Of a DNA stretch of 64,000 nucleotides, positions 60,681-64,000 are shown piece by piece; position 1 is the stretch's first letter; each line of letters opens with the position of its first letter. A model generated the notes under the pieces. The model was not told the origin of the DNA, did no database searches, and was given only the letters and a program-made list of their open reading frames with translations. Position numbers and translations under genes: made by a program. The DNA comes from Tistrella bauzanensis (GTDB taxonomy: Bacteria > Pseudomonadota > Alphaproteobacteria > Tistrellales > Tistrellaceae): NCBI RefSeq assembly GCF_014636235.1, contig NZ_BMDZ01000005.1, positions 62,001 through 126,000 of the forward strand. The letters run 5' to 3'.

Positions 60681-61424
60681 ATGACCGAGCCACTTACCCC
60701 GATCGATGGCGACACGCTGCCTGCCGACACCGAAGCCGGCGCCGAACCAACCGAGGCGGTGTTGCCTCAGGTGCTGCGCGATCGCGACCTGGTGTTGGAA
60801 GCAGCCCTGCCCGACCTGCCCTTCGACGGCTGGACCGACGACGTCGTGCGCCGGGCAGGCATTGCCACGGGCTTCGACCCGGTGGCCATCCGGCGGCTGT
60901 TCCCGCGGGGCCGGGTGGATCTGATCGTGCATTTCTGCGACTGGGCCGACCGGCGGATGGTCGCGGAGCTTGAGGCGATGGGCCTTGCCACCATGCCGAT
61001 GCGGGTCCGGATCAGCACTGCCGTCCGGGTGCGGCTGGAACAGAACGCGTTGCATCGCGAAGCGATCCGCACCGCGCTGGGCATTCTGGCACTGCCGCAG
61101 AACGCCGCTCTGGGCCTGAAGACGCTATACCGGACGGTGGACGCGATGTGGTGGGCGGCGGGCGATACCGCCACCGATTTCAGCTTCTATACCAAACGGG
61201 CGACACTGGCCGGGGTCTACAGTTCCACCCTGGCGGTCTGGCTGGACGATCGCAGCGAGGGGTTCGCCGACAGCTGGGCGTTTCTCGACCGGCGGATCGC
61301 CGATGTCATGCGCATCCAGAAGCTGCGCGGGCGGGTGGAGAAGCTGCTGCCCGACCCACGCCGCCTGCTGCCCGGTGGCGGCGGTCTTCTGCGGCGCAAC
61401 CCGCTCAGGATGCGCGGGCGCTGA
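60681..61424 (+). CDS. COQ9 family protein
   Basis: A 247-residue COQ9: VLEAALPDLPFDGWTDDVVR, LFPRGRVDLIVHFCDWADRR, RISTAVRVRLEQNALHREAI, WWAAGDTATDFSFYTKRATL and FLDRRIADVMRIQK. COQ9 is a TetR-like lipid-binding protein that assists COQ7-type hydroxylation in ubiquinone synthesis in eukaryotes and alphaproteobacteria. GGGAG stands seven bases before the ATG at 60681. Its stop abuts the purK stop. Confidence 0.95.
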   Translation: MTEPLTPIDGDTLPADTEAGAEPTEAVLPQVLRDRDLVLEAALPDLPFDGWTDDVVRRAGIATGFDPVAIRRLFPRGRVDLIVHFCDWADRRMVAELEAMGLATMPMRVRISTAVRVRLEQNALHREAIRTALGILALPQNAALGLKTLYRTVDAMWWAAGDTATDFSFYTKRATLAGVYSSTLAVWLDDRSEGFADSWAFLDRRIADVMRIQKLRGRVEKLLPDPRRLLPGGGGLLRRNPLRMRGR

Positions 61425-62576
61425 TCAGGCGCCCGATCCGTCCCCGGATACGGGCGTGACGGCGGCGGTGCCAAGCCGGGTGACATGCCCCATCTTGCGC
61501 CCCGGCTTGGCCTCGCTCTTGCCGTAAAGATGCAGCTTGGCCCTGGGCTCGGCCAGGATCGCCTGCCAGCGCTCGATATCGTCGCCGATCAGGTTTTCCA
61601 TCCGGGCATCCACCAGCCGCGACGGATCACCCAGCGGCAGATCGGCCACCGCGCGGATGAACTGCTCGAACTGGCTGGTGGCGGCGGCATCGAACGACCA
61701 GTGGCCGGAATTATGCGGCCGCGGCGCCATCTCGTTCACCAGAACCCGACCATCGCGGGTGACGAACATCTCCACCGCCAGCAGGCCTTCCAGCCCCATG
61801 GCCTCGGCCAGCATCCGCGCCACCCGCTCGGCCTCGGCGGCGATCGCCGGGCTGATCCGCGCCGGCACCCGGCTGATATGCAGAATGCCGTCGCGATGGC
61901 TGTTCTCGGCCGGCTCGAAACAGCGTACCGCCCCTGACGGGCTGCGGGCGACGATCACCGAGATTTCGCAGGTGAAATCGACCATGCCCTCCAGGATTGC
62001 CGGCGCACCGGCGATGGTGGCGAAGGCCGCCTCGGCTGCCGCCAGGAAGTCGCCATCGGCGCCGATCCGCGCCTGCCCTTTGCCATCGTAGCCAAGGGTG
62101 CGGGTCTTCAGGATCGCCGGCCGGCCCAGCGCGCCAATCGCCGCCACCAGCCCGTCCAGGTCGTCGACGCGGGCATAGGGTGCCGTGCCGATGCCGAGCC
62201 GGTTGACCAGATCCTTCTCGGTCAGCCGGTCCTGGGTGCTTTCCAGCACGGTCCAGGACGGGCGGACCGGGCGCCGGCCGGCCAGCCGCGCGACACTGGC
62301 CGCGGGCACGTTCTCGAATTCGAAGGTCACCACGTCGACCGCCTCGGCGAAGGCGGCCAGCGCCGCTTCGTCGTCCCAGGCGGCACGGGTGCGGGCATCG
62401 GCCACCTCGGCCGCCGGGCTTTCCGCCTCCGGCGCATAGATATGGACCTTATAGCCCATGCGTGCCGCCGCCATCGCGGCCATCCGCCCCAACTGCCCGC
62501 CCCCCATGATACCGATCACCGAACCGGGCTTGAGGGGGGACGGCCGGGCGGTGGCGGTGGCGGCGGGCTGGGTCAT
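61425..62576 (-). CDS. purK: 5-(carboxyamino)imidazole ribonucleotide synthase
   Basis: A 383-residue ATP-grasp enzyme that carboxylates AIR to N5-CAIR. Start region IGIMGGGQLGRMAAMAAARM, ATP-grasp loops AILKTRTLGYDGKGQARI and EGMVDFTCEISVIVARS, and VNEMAPRPHNSGHWSFDAAA with TSQFEQFIRAV. It lies 72 bp downstream of purE on the same strand and is convergent with coq9 without any spacer. Confidence 0.97.
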   Translation of the reverse strand: MTQPAATATARPSPLKPGSVIGIMGGGQLGRMAAMAAARMGYKVHIYAPEAESPAAEVADARTRAAWDDEAALAAFAEAVDVVTFEFENVPAASVARLAGRRPVRPSWTVLESTQDRLTEKDLVNRLGIGTAPYARVDDLDGLVAAIGALGRPAILKTRTLGYDGKGQARIGADGDFLAAAEAAFATIAGAPAILEGMVDFTCEISVIVARSPSGAVRCFEPAENSHRDGILHISRVPARISPAIAAEAERVARMLAEAMGLEGLLAVEMFVTRDGRVLVNEMAPRPHNSGHWSFDAAATSQFEQFIRAVADLPLGDPSRLVDARMENLIGDDIERWQAILAEPRAKLHLYGKSEAKPGRKMGHVTRLGTAAVTPVSGDGSGA

Positions 62577-62648
62577 CGGTGCGGGTCCATGGCTGACGGG
62601 CGGAGAGAAGCGGGAGGCAGATCGGGTTCCGGCGGAAAAATCGGCCGG

Positions 62649-63194
62649 TCAGGCCGGATCGTCGACCGGCTCGATCGCGACGCCATCGGTCTGTTCGGCG
62701 CGGAAGGCCTCCAGCGCCGCGTACACCGCCTGATCGTGATTGGCAATGATCGCCGTGGCCAGCAGGGCCGCATTCTTGGCGCCGGCCTCGCCGATCGCGA
62801 GCGTGCCGACCGGGATGCCGGCGGGCATCTGCACGATCGACAACAGGCTGTCCATCCCGTTCAGCGCCCGGCTCTGCACCGGCACACCCAGAACCGGCAC
62901 ACTGGTCTGGGCGGCGATCATCCCCGGCAGATGGGCGGCGCCACCGGCACCGGCGATGATCACCTGAAGCCCGCGTGCACGCGCGGTCGCGGCATAATCG
63001 GCCATGCGCTGCGGCGTGCGGTGGGCCGAGACGATCCGGACCTCATGCGGCACGCCGAAGCGTTCCAGCAGCCGGGCGGCATGGCACATCGTCGCCCAGT
63101 CGGACTGGCTGCCCATCACGATGCCGACCACGGGTGCGCCGGTTTCCGATTGGGGAGCGGCCTCGGCACGGGTGGAGGTCATCTTTTCGGTCAT
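62649..63194 (-). CDS. purE: 5-(carboxyamino)imidazole ribonucleotide mutase
   Basis: A class I PurE of about 181 residues: [59 protein letters not shown] and [20 protein letters not shown]. It converts N5-CAIR to CAIR in purine synthesis. The start is uncertain among in-frame ATG codons at 63215, 63194 and 63182; none of the leader is conserved. It is the first gene of purE-purK. Confidence 0.96.
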   Translation of the reverse strand: MTEKMTSTRAEAAPQSETGAPVVGIVMGSQSDWATMCHAARLLERFGVPHEVRIVSAHRTPQRMADYAATARARGLQVIIAGAGGAAHLPGMIAAQTSVPVLGVPVQSRALNGMDSLLSIVQMPAGIPVGTLAIGEAGAKNAALLATAIIANHDQAVYAALEAFRAEQTDGVAIEPVDDPA

Positions 63195-63323
63195 CAGGCT
63201 GCATGTCCTTGGCAAAGGTGGCCCCGGGGGCAGAGCGGTGGAGCGAAGAGCCGCGGATTATACGGATACCCCGGGGGCATGTATACTGACCGCCCCCACA
63301 GACTTTGCCGGAACACGCCCGCC

Positions 63324-63890
63324 ATGCCCAGCCCCGCCACCGACCTGACGGCACCGCGCACGCCGATTGCCGCCCATGCCCATGCGGTCTATGCCCGCCC
63401 CTGCGCGGCACCGGTGTGTCTGGCGGTGCAGGATCGCTTCGGCGCCGACGTGCCGCTGATCCTGATGCTGCATCATGCCGCAGCGACGGGCCGGCAGCTC
63501 GATCGCCACGGCGTGGCGGCGCTGGATGATGCGCTGGCCGGATGGCGGGCGCAGGTGGTGCGGCCGCTGCGCACGCTGCGGCGGCAGCTCCGTGGCCCGG
63601 CGCCGGCAGGAGGTGCCGTCGATGCCGGCCGCGCGCGTGCGATCGGCGACCACCTGCTCGTGGCCGAAATCGCGGCCGAAACAGCGCTGCTGGATGCGAT
63701 CGGCCCCACCCTGAACACCCTGGCCCGGCCTGCCGAAGGCTGCCAGGGCCGGGCTTCATTCGCCGGCATGCTCCAGATCTATGGTCGCCTGCTTGCCGCA
63801 CCGCAGGCCGACTGGACGGATGCGACCGACCGGCTGCTCGCCTGCCTTGGGCCGCTGATCGACCGGGCGCCGGAAGAGGATCAGGCTTGA
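63324..63890 (+). CDS. TIGR02444 family protein (DUF2390)
   Basis: A 188-residue protein: AVYARPCAAPVCLAVQDRFG, ADVPLILMLHHAAATGRQLD, WRAQVVRPLRTLRRQLRG and a helical C-terminal half. This pattern (CL-LQD-G-DV, then VVRPLR-LRR) is that of TIGR02444, a proteobacterial family of unknown function. The ATG at 63324 is used; the longer plus-strand frame over purE is not real. Divergent from purE. The last 110 bases of the window hold nothing recognisable. Confidence 0.85.
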   Translation: MPSPATDLTAPRTPIAAHAHAVYARPCAAPVCLAVQDRFGADVPLILMLHHAAATGRQLDRHGVAALDDALAGWRAQVVRPLRTLRRQLRGPAPAGGAVDAGRARAIGDHLLVAEIAAETALLDAIGPTLNTLARPAEGCQGRASFAGMLQIYGRLLAAPQADWTDATDRLLACLGPLIDRAPEEDQA

Positions 63891-64000
63891 TCTTTCAGGG
63901 ATCGAAGGCATTGCCCTATGCTGACAGCCGGACGACACGTGGTCCGAGGTCGTCCGCGGCCGCCCGGCTTTGCTGCCGCGCGCCCGCCCCACAGTCCACC

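Noticed and set aside
1..64000. CRISPR arrays, prophage, insertion sequences, integrases
   Set aside because: No spaced direct repeats of CRISPR type, no transposase or integrase motifs and no phage structural genes were seen. The tandem arrays found are contiguous and short.

Overview
The window is GC-rich chromosomal DNA of an alphaproteobacterium, most likely of the Rhodospirillales/Geminicoccales type (Tistrella-like is a guess, not shown). Pointers are the order DUF4164-zapA-6S RNA-fau beside tkt-gap-pgk-ORF-fba-thiE, a TrcR (DUF1013) cell-cycle regulator, COQ9, a short DUF465 protein and a RutR-type regulator. I see no prophage, transposase, CRISPR array, rRNA or convincing tRNA.

Layout. 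1-10.4 kb: a minus-strand block of tolB(partial)-tolA-tolR-tolQ, then ybgC, ruvB, ruvA, ruvC, yebC, a YmdB-type phosphoesterase and fau. A plus-strand amidase gene is wedged between ybgC and tolQ. 10.2-11.1 kb: 6S RNA, zapA and a DUF4164 coiled-coil gene, divergent from the plus-strand carbon-metabolism run tkt, gap, pgk, small ORF, fba, thiE, efp, suhB (11.5-20.1 kb). 20.3-24.8 kb: a secreted OmpA-like protein, a MotA/ExbB-like and MotB-like pair, ribosomal protein bL31, and an Hsp20 gene behind a RpoH-like promoter and a ROSE-type RNA thermometer. 25.2-28.4 kb: a proVWX glycine-betaine/proline ABC transporter. 28.5-33.8 kb: small accessory genes (Cache protein, DUF2946, PepSY-TM, AraC regulator, NTF2-like protein, cupin, glyoxalase).

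33.9-40.5 kb: a RutR-type regulon. A 2OG-Fe(II) oxygenase is divergent from a four-gene BMP-type nucleoside/nucleobase ABC transporter that ends in rutR itself. A near-perfect RutR box lies between the two divergent promoters. 40.5-47.9 kb: alpha/beta hydrolase, 3-hydroxybutyrate dehydrogenase, a secreted cyclase-family hydrolase, two divergent metallo-beta-lactamase-fold paralogues, a quinone oxidoreductase and trcR. 48-51 kb: one long ORF fusing a TetR repressor to a serine beta-lactamase-fold hydrolase, preceded by two matching inverted-repeat operators, then an MFS transporter. 51.8-64 kb: two acyl-CoA synthetases, DUF465, ubiX, a TauD dioxygenase with a divergent AraC regulator, a Dabb protein, rpsU, a TenA-type protein, COQ9, purK-purE and a TIGR02444 protein.

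The most unusual items are: a TolA with an uninterrupted run of 56 prolines encoded partly by five 24-bp tandem repeats; the TetR-hydrolase fusion with its double operator; the RutR-box divergent oxygenase/transporter unit; the three-gene envelope motor-like cluster; the Hsp20 thermometer; and two independent intergenic tandem arrays with a 16-bp unit. Most genes are ordinary housekeeping. All assignments come from reading the sequence and from family knowledge; no database search was run.
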